A stretch of DNA of 64,000 nt from contig JAXLZC010000001.1 in assembly GCA_046351095.1 (NCBI GenBank), forward strand, positions 1,736,001 through 1,800,000, read 5' to 3'. Every line of letters begins with the position of its first letter. The first letter of the stretch is position 1. The notes under the pieces were generated by a model. The model made no database searches and was not told the origin of the DNA. It saw nothing but the letters and a program-made list of their open reading frames with translations. The translations under genes and the position numbers were made by a program. Below are positions 50,697 to 59,369 of this stretch, piece by piece. The stretch is from BQWY01 sp046351095. GTDB lineage: Bacteria; Nitrospirota; Nitrospiria; Nitrospirales; Nitrospiraceae.

Positions 50697-51085
50697 GACT
50701 GCGCTCCTTGTTTGCTCCATCGCAAATGCGCTTGATTGACGAACACGATCGTACCGGGATCCGCCGCGTCGACGGCCACCGCAAGGTGCGATTCCTCCCG
50801 CGCCTCATCGACATACACGATGGTGTAAATGTTTCGCCCGGCTTCCGTCCGGTGTTCGACTCGATCGATCGGATAGGCTGCACCCGATGGCCCATCCGGA
50901 CGAGTCGAACGAAACGTGATGGTCGTCGGAGTGATCTGCAGCAAGTCGTCGGCATAACCGGGTGCCGTCGTCCGCCAGATACCCTCGAGACCTTCGGGAA
51001 GCGGTGCACTCGACTGACGACAGGCGCTTATCAGAAAGAGGACAGCGGCGATGGCCGCACCACACCGACGGTTTTGTATTTTCAT
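50693..51085 (-). CDS. Small lipoprotein (first gene of pseudopilin trio)
   Basis: 130 aa. Lipobox LISAC (near 22). The mature part (GLEGIWRTTAPGYADDLLQITPTTITFRST) is a short beta-rich domain resembling lipocalin-like or 'DUF' small lipoproteins, but no family is claimed. It opens a three-gene unit with the HAMP-like membrane protein (4-bp overlap) and the pseudopilin. Confidence 0.6.
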   Translation of the reverse strand: MKIQNRRCGAAIAAVLFLISACRQSSAPLPEGLEGIWRTTAPGYADDLLQITPTTITFRSTRPDGPSGAAYPIDRVEHRTEAGRNIYTIVYVDEAREESHLAVAVDAADPGTIVFVNQAHLRWSKQGAQS

Positions 51086-51346
51086 AATGGTACGTAGCCT
51101 GCGTGGAGGATTCGGCTCTAGGGCACAATCTCTCGACTGTGCTGCGCCTTCAGTATGCCGCAGAACCGGTGGGATGCAACGATTTGCGCGAGTTCAACCC
51201 GACACAGAAACAGGACCTTCGGATCTAGTGACAACGCGTAGTAGCGAGGAGTGCGACGTTCGGCCTATCCACCGGAGGCGGCGCGGAGGAAACACACGAA
51301 TTGATCGGCGACAAGCAGACGCTTGATCGGAGATAAAGAGACGATG

Positions 51347-52780
51347 TTACTCGGCTTGGATCGGCACGTAGAGGACGGTGCCTTGGCGATTGACGAGGAC
51401 GAGCGCCAGTTCGTTCGGTCGGATCGGCTCGACGACACGCTGGTACGCCTGGAGCGAGGGTACGGCCTTTTGGTTCACTTCGAGAATGACGTCGCCGGCT
51501 TGGATGCCGGAGACTTCCGCTAAGGACCCTTCTTCGATTTCTGTCACAACCAGACCACTTGTAAGGGTCAGCCCCATCTGGCGGCTCATCTGCTGGGTGA
51601 GTTCATCGACCGCCATCCCCGCGAGCGGATGGCTCTGCTGCCCTTCGCGAATCTCCAGCATGTCGGATTTTTTCTTATGTTCGTGCGGCGCTTCCTGCAC
51701 CGTCAGGTCCGCCTGCATGACACGTCCCTCGCGCACGATCTCCAACTTATGCCGACTGCCGATCGGCGCCTGCGCGATCAAGTTCCGGAGGTGCCCGCCG
51801 TCGAAGATATCGTGCCCGTCGTACCGCACGACGACATCGCCGCGACGCAGCCCCGCGCGCTCGGCCGATCCCTTCGCCTGCAGGTCGGTCACGATTGCGC
51901 CCTTCACATCCGGCAGCTTAAAAATTTTGCTGAGCACCGGCGTCACATCCTGCGTGACGGCGCCGAGAAACCCGCGCACGACACGTCCGGACTTGAGCAA
52001 GCTCTGCATGACCTGCTTCACCATATTGCTGGGAATTGCAAAGCCGACACCGACGCTGCCGCCGGTGGGACTCGCAATCGCAGTATTGATCCCGACGAGT
52101 TCGCCAGCCGTGTTCACGAGCGCGCCGCCGGAGTTACCCGGATTGATCGGCGCATCCGTTTGGATGAAGTCTTCATAGTCCGCGACACCCACATCCGCGC
52201 GCCCGACGGCGCTCACGATCCCGAATGTGACGGTTTTGCTGAGTCCCAGCGGATTGCCGATCGCTAAGACAAACTCGCCGACAGCCAGCCGACTGGAATC
52301 GCCCCAGGCCACCGTCGGCAACCCGCTGGCCTGAATTTTCACCACCGCCACATCCGTCTTCGGATCGGTCGCAACCACCCGCCCTTTGAACTGACGGCGA
52401 TCCGTGAGCAACACCTCCACGTCCTTCGCATCGGCCACGACGTGGTTGTTGGTGATGATGTAGCCGTCGGCGGAGAGGATCACGCCGGACCCTTGACCAT
52501 ATTGTCGGCGCAATTGCGGCGCGTCGCGGAACGACCCGAACGGGAGGCTTTCGTCGCTGAGCGCTTGGTCGGGCAACATCACCGTCGCGGCGATGCTGAC
52601 GACGGCGGGAATCACTTTCGCCGCCGTACTTTTGATCTGCTGCTGAAGATCTCCGGACGAGGCAGCGGGCGCTGCAATCGCCTCATTGAGAGTCGGAGCA
52701 AAGAGCGAGAGCACGCACACGCAGCAGGCGACTGTTACGGCCATTGCATCCGATACGCGCACGGAACGGGAACGGGTCAC
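51347..52780 (-). CDS. Do-type (DegP/DegQ-like) periplasmic serine protease
   Basis: 477 aa from the chosen GTG. A signal peptide (AVTVACCVCVLSLFAP) ends near AIAAP; the trypsin-like catalytic triad is H113 (ITNNHVV), D143 (PKTDVAV) and S217 (NPGNSGGAL). Two PDZ domains follow (about 265-360 and 385-475). It degrades or refolds damaged periplasmic proteins. The GTG at 52780 overlaps the CopA TGA by 4 bp (GTGA), giving a basic n-region RSRSVR; a longer reading would overlap CopA further and begins with non-signal sequence. Coupling to CopA suggests envelope stress linked to copper. Confidence 0.88.
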   Translation of the reverse strand: MTRSRSVRVSDAMAVTVACCVCVLSLFAPTLNEAIAAPAASSGDLQQQIKSTAAKVIPAVVSIAATVMLPDQALSDESLPFGSFRDAPQLRRQYGQGSGVILSADGYIITNNHVVADAKDVEVLLTDRRQFKGRVVATDPKTDVAVVKIQASGLPTVAWGDSSRLAVGEFVLAIGNPLGLSKTVTFGIVSAVGRADVGVADYEDFIQTDAPINPGNSGGALVNTAGELVGINTAIASPTGGSVGVGFAIPSNMVKQVMQSLLKSGRVVRGFLGAVTQDVTPVLSKIFKLPDVKGAIVTDLQAKGSAERAGLRRGDVVVRYDGHDIFDGGHLRNLIAQAPIGSRHKLEIVREGRVMQADLTVQEAPHEHKKKSDMLEIREGQQSHPLAGMAVDELTQQMSRQMGLTLTSGLVVTEIEEGSLAEVSGIQAGDVILEVNQKAVPSLQAYQRVVEPIRPNELALVLVNRQGTVLYVPIQAE

Positions 52781-55470
52781 AAGGTCACCCGCCTGAGGCG
52801 CAACGCGTTCCCGATGACGGACACGGAACTCATCGTCATCGCGGCACTCGCCAACATCGGGCTCAGCAGCCAGCCCCACAGTGGATAGAGCAATCCCGCG
52901 GCGATCGGCACGCCGACCAAATTGTAGAGAAACGCAAACACTAAATTCTGGCGGATGTTCGACATCGTCGCGCGGCTGAGCGTGCGCGCCCGCACAATCC
53001 CTCGCAGGTCGCCTTTCACCAACGTGAGCCCCGCCGTGTCGAGCGCCACCGCAGCGCCGGTTCCCATTGCGATGCCGACGTGGGCTTGCGCCAACGCCGG
53101 TGCGTCGTTCACACCATCGCCCGCCATCGCCACAATGCGCCCTTCTTGCTGCAGGCGCTTCACGACATCTTGCTTTCGATCCGGCAAGACGTCGGCTAAG
53201 ACTTCGTCGATCTGCAATTGTTTCGCAACGGCTTCGGCCGTCGTCTGATTGTCGCCGGTCAGCATGACGATGCGCAGACCTTCTGCGCGCAAACTACGTA
53301 ATGCGTCCGGCGTCGTCGACTTGATCGCATCCGCCACCGCCACCAACCCCGCCGCCTGCCCCTCGACTGAAACCAACACCGTCGATTGTCCCTGTGCACG
53401 CAACCGATCGGCCTCCGCGATCAACGACTGCAGCGACACCGCCGACACACGATGCGCATTCGTCAAAAACGACGCGTTGCCGATCGCCACGCGTAAACCG
53501 TCCACGATGCCTGCAACGCCCTGACCCGGCACGGCGCGAAACTGCTCCGCGCGCGCGGGTGTAATGCCTCGCGTTTTGGCGCCAGCCACCATCGCCGCAG
53601 CCAACGGATGTTCGCTGTTCTGCTCGACACTGACCAGCAACCGCAACAACGACGCCTCGGTCCAAGGCGCCCGCGCCGTCACCGTGTGCAACGTCGGTTT
53701 GCCTTCCGTGAGTGTGCCGGTCTTATCGATGACGAGCGTATCGACCCTCTCCAACATTTCGAGCGCCTCGGCGTTGCGCACCAACACACCGGCCGTCGCA
53801 CCGCGCCCCGTGCCGACCATGATGGACATCGGCGTCGCAAGCCCCAAGGCGCAAGGACAGGCGATGATCAAGACGGACACGGCGCTTACCAACGCATGCG
53901 CGAGCTTGGGTTCGGGTCCCCAGTACCACCAGGCGAATCCCGACAGCAGCGCCACGGCCACCACCGCAGGGACAAAATATCCTGCCACCGTGTCGGCCAC
54001 ACGCTGAATCGGCGCGCGGCTGCGCTGCGCGTCGCTCACCATCCGCACGATCTTCGAGAGCAACGTCGCCGAGCCCACACGCTCCGCCGTCATGACAAAC
54101 GATCCGGTTCCGTTGACCGTGCCCGCCGTCACCGCCGCGCCGACCGCCTTCTCCACGGGCAACGACTCGCCCGTCAGCATCGACTCGTTCACCGCACTGT
54201 GCCCATCGACCACCGTGCCGTCCACCGGCACATGCTCGCCGGGCCGCACACGCAACCGGTCGCCCGGCTGCACCTGCGCGAGCGCAATCGTTTCGTCGGA
54301 GCCATTGGCCCGCAGACGCGACGCCGTCGAGGGCGCCAACTGCAACAATTCGCGCAAGGCACTCGTCGTCTGTCCACGCGCGCGCAACTCCAACACCTGG
54401 CCGAGCAGGACCAACACCGTGATCATCGCGGCCGCTTCGAAATAGACGGCCACGGCACCGTCCATATGATGGAAGGACGCGGGCATCAGACCCGGCGCCA
54501 CCGTCGCGACGACGCTATAGGCATAGGCCGCGCCGGTGCCCATCGCGATGAGGGTGAACATATTCAGATGGCCGGTTGTGAGCGACAGCCAGCCGCGCTC
54601 GAAAAACGGCCAGCCCCCCCAGAGGACGACCGGCGTCGCGAGCGCCAACTGCACCCAGTTCAACGCCTGCTGCGACAACACCGCATGGAACGGCCGCCTC
54701 GGAATCATGTCGGCCATTGCGAGGACCATCACCACAAACGCGGGCCCCACGCACCACCAGAAACGCCGCCGCATGTCGACGAGCTCAGGATTCTCCGGTT
54801 CCTCGCGCATCACCGTGCGCGGTTCGAGCGCCATCCCGCAGATCGAACAGGATCCCGCAGTCGCCTGCCGCACCTCCGCATGCATTGGGCAGACATATTC
54901 CGTGTCGGTCGCGAGCTCGACCGTAGCGGGCTCCAATGCCATGCCGCACTTCGGGCAGGGCGCGGGTACCGGTGACTCTACTTCCGGACACATCGGGCAA
55001 ATGTATTGTTGTCCGGGAACCGGCGCGGCAGGCGCCGCCGGCTTGTAGCGTTCGGGATGGAGGTACCGATCTGGGTCGGCTTTGAATCGTGTTTGGCAAC
55101 CGGTGCAGCAAAAATAGTAACTCGTGCCGTCGTGGACGTGTGTCGCCGCCGCCGTCGACTGATAGACCATCATGCCGCAGACAGGATCGGTTGCGGTGGG
55201 CCCTGTCGGACGACTGGGCTCGAGCATCGTGAGTCCGCGTTTCTTCGCGGACGTCGGCATCATCAACGGCGTCGTAGGGGTCGGTGACGCAGCTGCGGCC
55301 CCTGCCATGGCATGCAGCGCCGGCGCCTTCGCCAGTGCAGCAGCGGGGTCCTTGGCAAAACGCTCCACACAATGCCGACTGCAGAAGTAGTAGGTGGCGC
55401 CGGCATACTCGTGCGACCCGGCGGCTTTCGCCGGATCGACCGTCATGCCGCAAATCGGATCAATCGCCAT
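52777..55470 (-). CDS. copA: Copper-translocating P1B-type ATPase with tandem YHS and heavy-metal-binding domains
   Basis: 897 aa. The N-terminus has two YHS domains (about 1-45 and 94-140: DPICGMTVD and DPVCGMMVY, each with an FCSRHC or FCCTGC pair) and two heavy-metal-binding domains (about 156-183 and 191-218: YICPMCPEV and YVCPMHAEV, each ending C-x2-CGMALEP). No classical GMxCxxC domain is present. The ATPase core has TGES (433-436), metal site CPC (538-540) in TM6, D582 in DKTGT, HP621 and GDGVNDA (784-790). The C-terminal YN and MxxSS motifs match Cu+ P1B-1 pumps, which export copper to the periplasm. Coupled to the Do-type protease (GTGA overlap). Confidence 0.9.
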   Translation of the reverse strand: MAIDPICGMTVDPAKAAGSHEYAGATYYFCSRHCVERFAKDPAAALAKAPALHAMAGAAAASPTPTTPLMMPTSAKKRGLTMLEPSRPTGPTATDPVCGMMVYQSTAAATHVHDGTSYYFCCTGCQTRFKADPDRYLHPERYKPAAPAAPVPGQQYICPMCPEVESPVPAPCPKCGMALEPATVELATDTEYVCPMHAEVRQATAGSCSICGMALEPRTVMREEPENPELVDMRRRFWWCVGPAFVVMVLAMADMIPRRPFHAVLSQQALNWVQLALATPVVLWGGWPFFERGWLSLTTGHLNMFTLIAMGTGAAYAYSVVATVAPGLMPASFHHMDGAVAVYFEAAAMITVLVLLGQVLELRARGQTTSALRELLQLAPSTASRLRANGSDETIALAQVQPGDRLRVRPGEHVPVDGTVVDGHSAVNESMLTGESLPVEKAVGAAVTAGTVNGTGSFVMTAERVGSATLLSKIVRMVSDAQRSRAPIQRVADTVAGYFVPAVVAVALLSGFAWWYWGPEPKLAHALVSAVSVLIIACPCALGLATPMSIMVGTGRGATAGVLVRNAEALEMLERVDTLVIDKTGTLTEGKPTLHTVTARAPWTEASLLRLLVSVEQNSEHPLAAAMVAGAKTRGITPARAEQFRAVPGQGVAGIVDGLRVAIGNASFLTNAHRVSAVSLQSLIAEADRLRAQGQSTVLVSVEGQAAGLVAVADAIKSTTPDALRSLRAEGLRIVMLTGDNQTTAEAVAKQLQIDEVLADVLPDRKQDVVKRLQQEGRIVAMAGDGVNDAPALAQAHVGIAMGTGAAVALDTAGLTLVKGDLRGIVRARTLSRATMSNIRQNLVFAFLYNLVGVPIAAGLLYPLWGWLLSPMLASAAMTMSSVSVIGNALRLRRVTL

Positions 55471-55507
55471 AGTGAGCTACCAGAGCAGCGTCCTTCCGTC
55501 TTCCGCC

Positions 55508-56155
55508 TTACTTCTTCTTCCCGTCCTGGTCCAGAATGCTGCGGATAACGACCTTCACATTCTCCGGATTGATGTCGGTGATCTTGATGTTGCCGTCGAG
55601 CACCAGCGTCGGCGTCTGATTCAGCTTGGCCTTTTCGCCCAGCTTCTTCCCTTCTTCCAACGCCTTGATGGGCTTTCCGCTATCCAGCCCGGCTTCAAAC
55701 GCGACTGGATCCAGACCGACTTCCTTGATGAGGCCCGCGCGCAACGACTTATCGATAAACTTCACTTTGTCGTGATGGATCGTGCGGAAGAGCACCTTCT
55801 TCATCTCTTCGCCTTTGCCCATCACCTTCGCCTGCTCGTACATTTCGAACGGCGTCGGGAGCATCTGGCGAAACACTGGGAAGCCGACCATCGTGGCGTC
55901 GAGTTGCTCGCCGAATTCCTTCTTCAACACCGGCAAGCCGGACTCTTCGAAGTGGTGGCAATGCGGGCAATAGAAGTCCGCAAACACGATCATCTGCACC
56001 TTGCCGGCACGATGCGTCGACGGCTCGTCCAGTTTCTCGTAGTTGCCCTTCAGGCCCGCACTGTCCGCCGCGCCCGCAGACATCGGCAGCCCAGCCGTCA
56101 ACACCATCGTTGCACACATCGCCAACACCATCATCCACATCTGACTCGCCTTCAC
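55508..56155 (-). CDS. DsbA-like thiol:disulphide oxidoreductase
   Basis: 215 aa from a GTG start. Signal peptide with cleavage after AGA. The thioredoxin fold holds the active site CPHC (FADFYCPHCHHFEE) and the cis-Pro loop QTPTLVL. The insert of helices between them fits DsbA/DsbG-like or disulphide carrier proteins. AAGGAG lies 7 bases before GTG 56155, preferred to an ATG at 56179 that lacks such a site. It is 37 bp upstream of CopA on the same strand and may help fold copper-site or envelope proteins; alternatively a Scs/Bdb-type suppressor. Confidence 0.85.
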   Translation of the reverse strand: MKASQMWMMVLAMCATMVLTAGLPMSAGAADSAGLKGNYEKLDEPSTHRAGKVQMIVFADFYCPHCHHFEESGLPVLKKEFGEQLDATMVGFPVFRQMLPTPFEMYEQAKVMGKGEEMKKVLFRTIHHDKVKFIDKSLRAGLIKEVGLDPVAFEAGLDSGKPIKALEEGKKLGEKAKLNQTPTLVLDGNIKITDINPENVKVVIRSILDQDGKKK

Positions 56156-56206
56156 AGTTCGCTCCTTTCGTCCGCCCAACCTTGGCCGCCGCTCCCAAAT
56201 CGCTCC

Positions 56207-56212
56207 ATTATA
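56207..56212 (-). promoter_or_regulatory. Perfect TATAAT upstream of the DsbA-like gene
   Basis: On the minus strand TATAAT is at 56212-56207, within a 12-bp palindrome CCATTATAATGG. It lies about 52 bp before the GTG start. No good -35 box is seen (best TTAGGC at 20-bp spacing), so an activator or extended-10 promoter may apply. The palindrome could be an operator. Confidence 0.4.
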
Positions 56213-56299
56213 ATGGATGGGGTGCGGCGCATGCCTAAGCTCGGCGAAGTCGTTGTTCGTCCATCATTATTCGCCACCCGTCGTTTGCAACTTGCCTTC

Positions 56300-56362
56300 C
56301 GTCTTACTTCTCACGTCTGCCGTTTCCCGCTTCCCGTCTCACGTCTACCGTTTCCCGTCTTT
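56300..56362 (-). repeat. Heptamer element D (one-armed)
   Basis: Nine contiguous 7-mers on the plus strand: CGTCTTA, CTTCTCA, CGTCTGC, CGTTTCC, CGCTTCC, CGTCTCA, CGTCTAC, CGTTTCC, CGTCTTT. Read on the minus (gene) strand they are TGAGACG, GGAAACG and similar, the same words as element B (GTGAGAC, GTGAAAC). The array runs into the TAA stop codon of the TPR gene (56363-56361). No complementary second arm is visible. Confidence 0.75.
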
Positions 56363-57473
56363 ACCGCCCCGCCTGCCCGACGATCCGATCGACCCGTTCG
56401 TCGCGCCCGCCCAACTCGCGATACCGTCGATACTGCGCCAAGGCGCGCGGCAAATCGTGCCGGTGCAATTCGTAAAACACGCCGAGGTTGTAGCGCGCCT
56501 CACGCAATGTCGGATTGAGGTTTACTGCCGCTTCGTAGGAGCGCTCCGCCTCGTCGAGTTTATTGAGCGTCGTGTACACGAGGCCGAGGTTCATGTGCGC
56601 TTCGGCATGTTCCGGCTTGATCGCGATGACTTCGAGAAACTGGCGCGCCGCGTCCGCCGACCGCCCCTGGCTGCGTAAAATAAATGCCAAGTTGAACCGC
56701 GCGTCGATCAAATCCGGCTTGCCCTTCAGCGCTTCACGATAGGCCTGCGCCGCCTGCTCCAACTCGTTCGCCTTTTCCGCCATCCGCCCTTTGAGATACC
56801 AGGCGTCGGGATGGCCCGGCGAGGCGCGCAACAACGTGTCGAGGTACTGGCGCGCCGCCGCGTTGTCCCCATGGCTGTCGGCATACGACGCGAGCCGATA
56901 CAAGGCTTCCGGATGACTCGGCGCGACGGCCAGCAACGCACGATAGGTCGCCTCCGCGCGCTCGGACGCATGTTGCCGCTCGTAGAGTTTCGCGAGATCG
57001 AGATAGGCCTGTTCGCGACGGGGCGCCAATTCGATGGTGCGTTCGAGTCCCGCCTCCGCTTCGCGCACGCGCCCGTCGTTGAGCGCGAGCAGCGCCAGCT
57101 CATGCTGCGCGCCGACGTGCGCAGGATCCTGCGTCAAGGCGCGACGGAACGACGCGCCTGCGTCTTTCGACGATTTTTTCCCCGTCAACCACAGGAGACC
57201 AAGTTGATAGTGCGCCTCCGCCGATTGCGGATCGAGTTCGGTCGCTTTCGTGAGCGACCGCAGCGCCTCGTCGAGCGAACCCTCTTTGGCTTGCTGAAGA
57301 CCGGTTTCCAGCGCGCGCCGCGCCGCATCGGACGACGCGGCGACACAAATGGACGGCGCGCACAGCGCCATCGTCGTCAGGATCGCAACCGCGGCAACAC
57401 GATGCGACAGCGACGCATGCCGACGGTGTCGACGAATAAGCTGTTGGCTGCAATGGGCCGATGGACGTGGCAT
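56361..57473 (-). CDS. TPR-repeat periplasmic protein
   Basis: 370 aa. A long basic N-terminus and then hydrophobic VAAVAILTTMALCAPSICVA, a likely signal peptide. Eight or so TPR units follow, most closing with P at the usual position (ALTQDPAHVGAQ, LELAPRREQA, LLAVAPSHPEA, ALKGKPDLIDARFNL, VIAIKPEHAEAHMNLGLVY). It probably scaffolds protein complexes in the periplasm. It lies upstream of the DsbA-like gene with element D between. An ATG inside the basic N-terminus may be the true start. Confidence 0.75.
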   Translation of the reverse strand: MPRPSAHCSQQLIRRHRRHASLSHRVAAVAILTTMALCAPSICVAASSDAARRALETGLQQAKEGSLDEALRSLTKATELDPQSAEAHYQLGLLWLTGKKSSKDAGASFRRALTQDPAHVGAQHELALLALNDGRVREAEAGLERTIELAPRREQAYLDLAKLYERQHASERAEATYRALLAVAPSHPEALYRLASYADSHGDNAAARQYLDTLLRASPGHPDAWYLKGRMAEKANELEQAAQAYREALKGKPDLIDARFNLAFILRSQGRSADAARQFLEVIAIKPEHAEAHMNLGLVYTTLNKLDEAERSYEAAVNLNPTLREARYNLGVFYELHRHDLPRALAQYRRYRELGGRDERVDRIVGQAGR

Positions 57474-57669
57474 GCCGATCGTCTCGTGGCGGCGGGGAAC
57501 AACGACGCCGGTTGACTATAGGGAGGCAGGGGGGCGAAATCAACGCACGGTGCGGCGCAGCTCGCACGCTACCTGTTCGTCACAGTGTCGAATACCGATG
57601 CCCACATACGACGACGGCGCCGCAGGCTCTCGCCCGCGACGCCGCCCGACAGAGGCGTGAAGCCGTCTC

Positions 57670-58155
57670 TTACTTAATCATCACCAACTTCCCACCCGGC
57701 TCCTTCGGATTCAGGTGATCGAAATAGGTCAGCGTGTTGCCCTGCGTCGCATAAAACAAGTCGCTGGTCGGAATGCCGATGTACTTCGTCTCGCCCGGCT
57801 TCAGGACCACTTCCGCGTTGACCACGAACGGCGACACCGCGTTCACCGCGTCCGTCAACTTGAACCCACGGTCCACGCCGGTGTTGTTCTTCACCTTCAA
57901 CAAGACCGGGCGTCCGGGACGCACCTTAAAATCGATGATCGTGGTGGGCGGATACCAGGCCTTCACCGGGCCCAGCTCGATCGCGTACAACGCCGCATCG
58001 ACTTCCAATTCCTTAAACGGTTGCCCGACGACCGAGCCGTTCTCGTCGCCGACTTCGACGCCGCCCGCCTGCAAGGCGTAGGCGGAGGAGCCGAGCCCCC
58101 ACGTCGCGACGGCCATGACCACTCCAAACCCGACACTGCGTGCAAACTGCCCCAT
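57670..58155 (-). CDS. Secreted cupredoxin-like beta-sandwich protein
   Basis: 161 aa. Signal peptide ending AYA. The mature part has strands typical of a small immunoglobulin/cupredoxin-like sandwich: IIDFKVRPGRPVLLKVKNNTGVDRGFKL, PGETKYIGIPT, TLTYFDHLNP. The copper ligands of classical cupredoxins are not evident. Its nearest neighbours are a small secreted protein and cytochrome P460 upstream. Function unknown. Confidence 0.65.
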   Translation of the reverse strand: MGQFARSVGFGVVMAVATWGLGSSAYALQAGGVEVGDENGSVVGQPFKELEVDAALYAIELGPVKAWYPPTTIIDFKVRPGRPVLLKVKNNTGVDRGFKLTDAVNAVSPFVVNAEVVLKPGETKYIGIPTSDLFYATQGNTLTYFDHLNPKEPGGKLVMIK

Positions 58156-58211
58156 AACGGACCTCCCTGGTAAAGACCCTTAAGAACACACAACCCCTGA
58201 CGTACTGCGCC

Positions 58212-58574
58212 CTAAGACTGTTGCACGGGGCTCGCACTCGCCCGACAGGGTGGAAGACCGCGCCCCTCCAGGATCTCCCCTCCGATCACTTCGTCGCCGG
58301 CGAGCACAATCAGCACCTTCATCCACTTTTCCTTATCGAGAAACCGTCCGCGCGCCACCACTGTCACTTCGCGCGCTCCGTTGGATTCTGGGCGGTCGTC
58401 TTCGATCACGACCTCGTAATAGTCGAACCCTTCGAATTCCTTGTTCAGCACCTGCGCGCGGAGCAGCCGTTCGAGCGCCGCGTCCTGCGCCCACAGCGGC
58501 CATGCCGTCCCGAACAGCAGCGCGAGTCCGACGAAACTTGCCGCCGCGCCTATTCGCCATCGTCGCGTTCGCAT
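58212..58574 (-). CDS. Small secreted protein of unknown function
   Basis: 120 aa. Signal peptide ending LWA near residue 29. The mature part reads LERLLRAQVLNKEFEGFDYYEVVIEDDRPESNGAREVTVVARGRFLDKEKWMKV in outline, a mixed alpha/beta domain, then a tail rich in Pro/Ser. No family recognised. The frame is open to 58574. It may follow the P460 gene in one transcript (148 bp gap). Confidence 0.55.
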   Translation of the reverse strand: MRTRRWRIGAAASFVGLALLFGTAWPLWAQDAALERLLRAQVLNKEFEGFDYYEVVIEDDRPESNGAREVTVVARGRFLDKEKWMKVLIVLAGDEVIGGEILEGRGLPPCRASASPVQQS

Positions 58575-58723
58575 AGGCCCTCCCTCATTCAGGACGCGAG
58601 TCTCTGTTCCGCACTGGGCCCGCCGAGTGGGGCGAGGAGACGGGGCGTTCGGTCCGCCTCCTCGCGCCGGGGAAAGTGAGGTCAGTCATGGGCTCTCCCC
58701 GGTTCCCACTGTGGGCTCCGTCC

Positions 58724-59320
58724 TTAGCCGCGTGTGCGGCGTTGCTGCAGATACTCGTCGAACCGATGCGTGAAGTCCTTGGACGCGACCGGCGTATGGC
58801 AGGCGCGACACTTTGTAAAATCTTCCGCCAAGGGTTTTCCATCCGGCCCGTAGGCGGAGAAGACCCATGTGCCGTTCTTCAAATTGTCGGGCACGTCTTG
58901 CCCCCAGGTCGACGGCCCCTTCTCCATCACAAACACCTTCGCAAGGTCGCCCTTCACCAACTTGCCGTCGGCAGTGGTCACCGGCGCGTCGCCGTCCATC
59001 TTCGCCTTGTAGAGCTCCATCACCATCACGCTGCCGACGGCGAACGGCTGTCCGTCCGTCACCCGCGTGCCGGCTTGATTGATGTAGATGTCGCGGACCT
59101 GCTTCACATCGGGGCGTTGGACGTCCTGCAGGAAACTCGCCCAATTTTTGTAGTCGGTCGGATAACGCAATTCGCCGTCTTTCGGCACCGCCGCCGTCGC
59201 CGCCGCAGCGGACACCGGCACCGGTTGTGCGCCTGCGCCGTGCCGACCGCTGCCACATTCCGCACAGCCGACCAGCAATCCACCGATCGCCGCCACACTC
59301 CATAGCGCATACCGATTCAT
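58724..59320 (-). CDS. Cytochrome P460-family lipoprotein
   Basis: 198 aa. Lipobox LLVGC (near 19). The body matches cytochrome P460: YPTDYKNWASFLQDVQRPDVKQVRDIYINQAGTRV, GSVMVMELY, VMEKGPSTWG, and a single c-type haem motif CRACH about 30 residues from the C-terminus. Classical P460 enzymes oxidise hydroxylamine or NO with a haem crosslinked to Lys; related proteins of unknown activity are common in nitrite oxidisers and metal-oxidising bacteria. GAGGGAGG before ATG 59320 fixes the start. Whether the crosslinking Lys is conserved cannot be decided by eye. Confidence 0.8.
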   Translation of the reverse strand: MNRYALWSVAAIGGLLVGCAECGSGRHGAGAQPVPVSAAAATAAVPKDGELRYPTDYKNWASFLQDVQRPDVKQVRDIYINQAGTRVTDGQPFAVGSVMVMELYKAKMDGDAPVTTADGKLVKGDLAKVFVMEKGPSTWGQDVPDNLKNGTWVFSAYGPDGKPLAEDFTKCRACHTPVASKDFTHRFDEYLQQRRTRG

Positions 59321-59369
59321 CGATGCCTCCCTCTTTCTGTGGTTACGGGTTGTTGTGCACCGCTTTCGT

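Noticed and set aside
53608..54975. A 455-codon open frame on the plus strand opposite CopA
   Set aside because: Shadow of the ATPase gene; low-complexity Arg/His translation.
58632..58665. An 8-bp inverted repeat with an 18-bp loop between P460 and the next small secreted gene
   Set aside because: No T-run and only a partly paired loop; not convincing as a terminator or operator.
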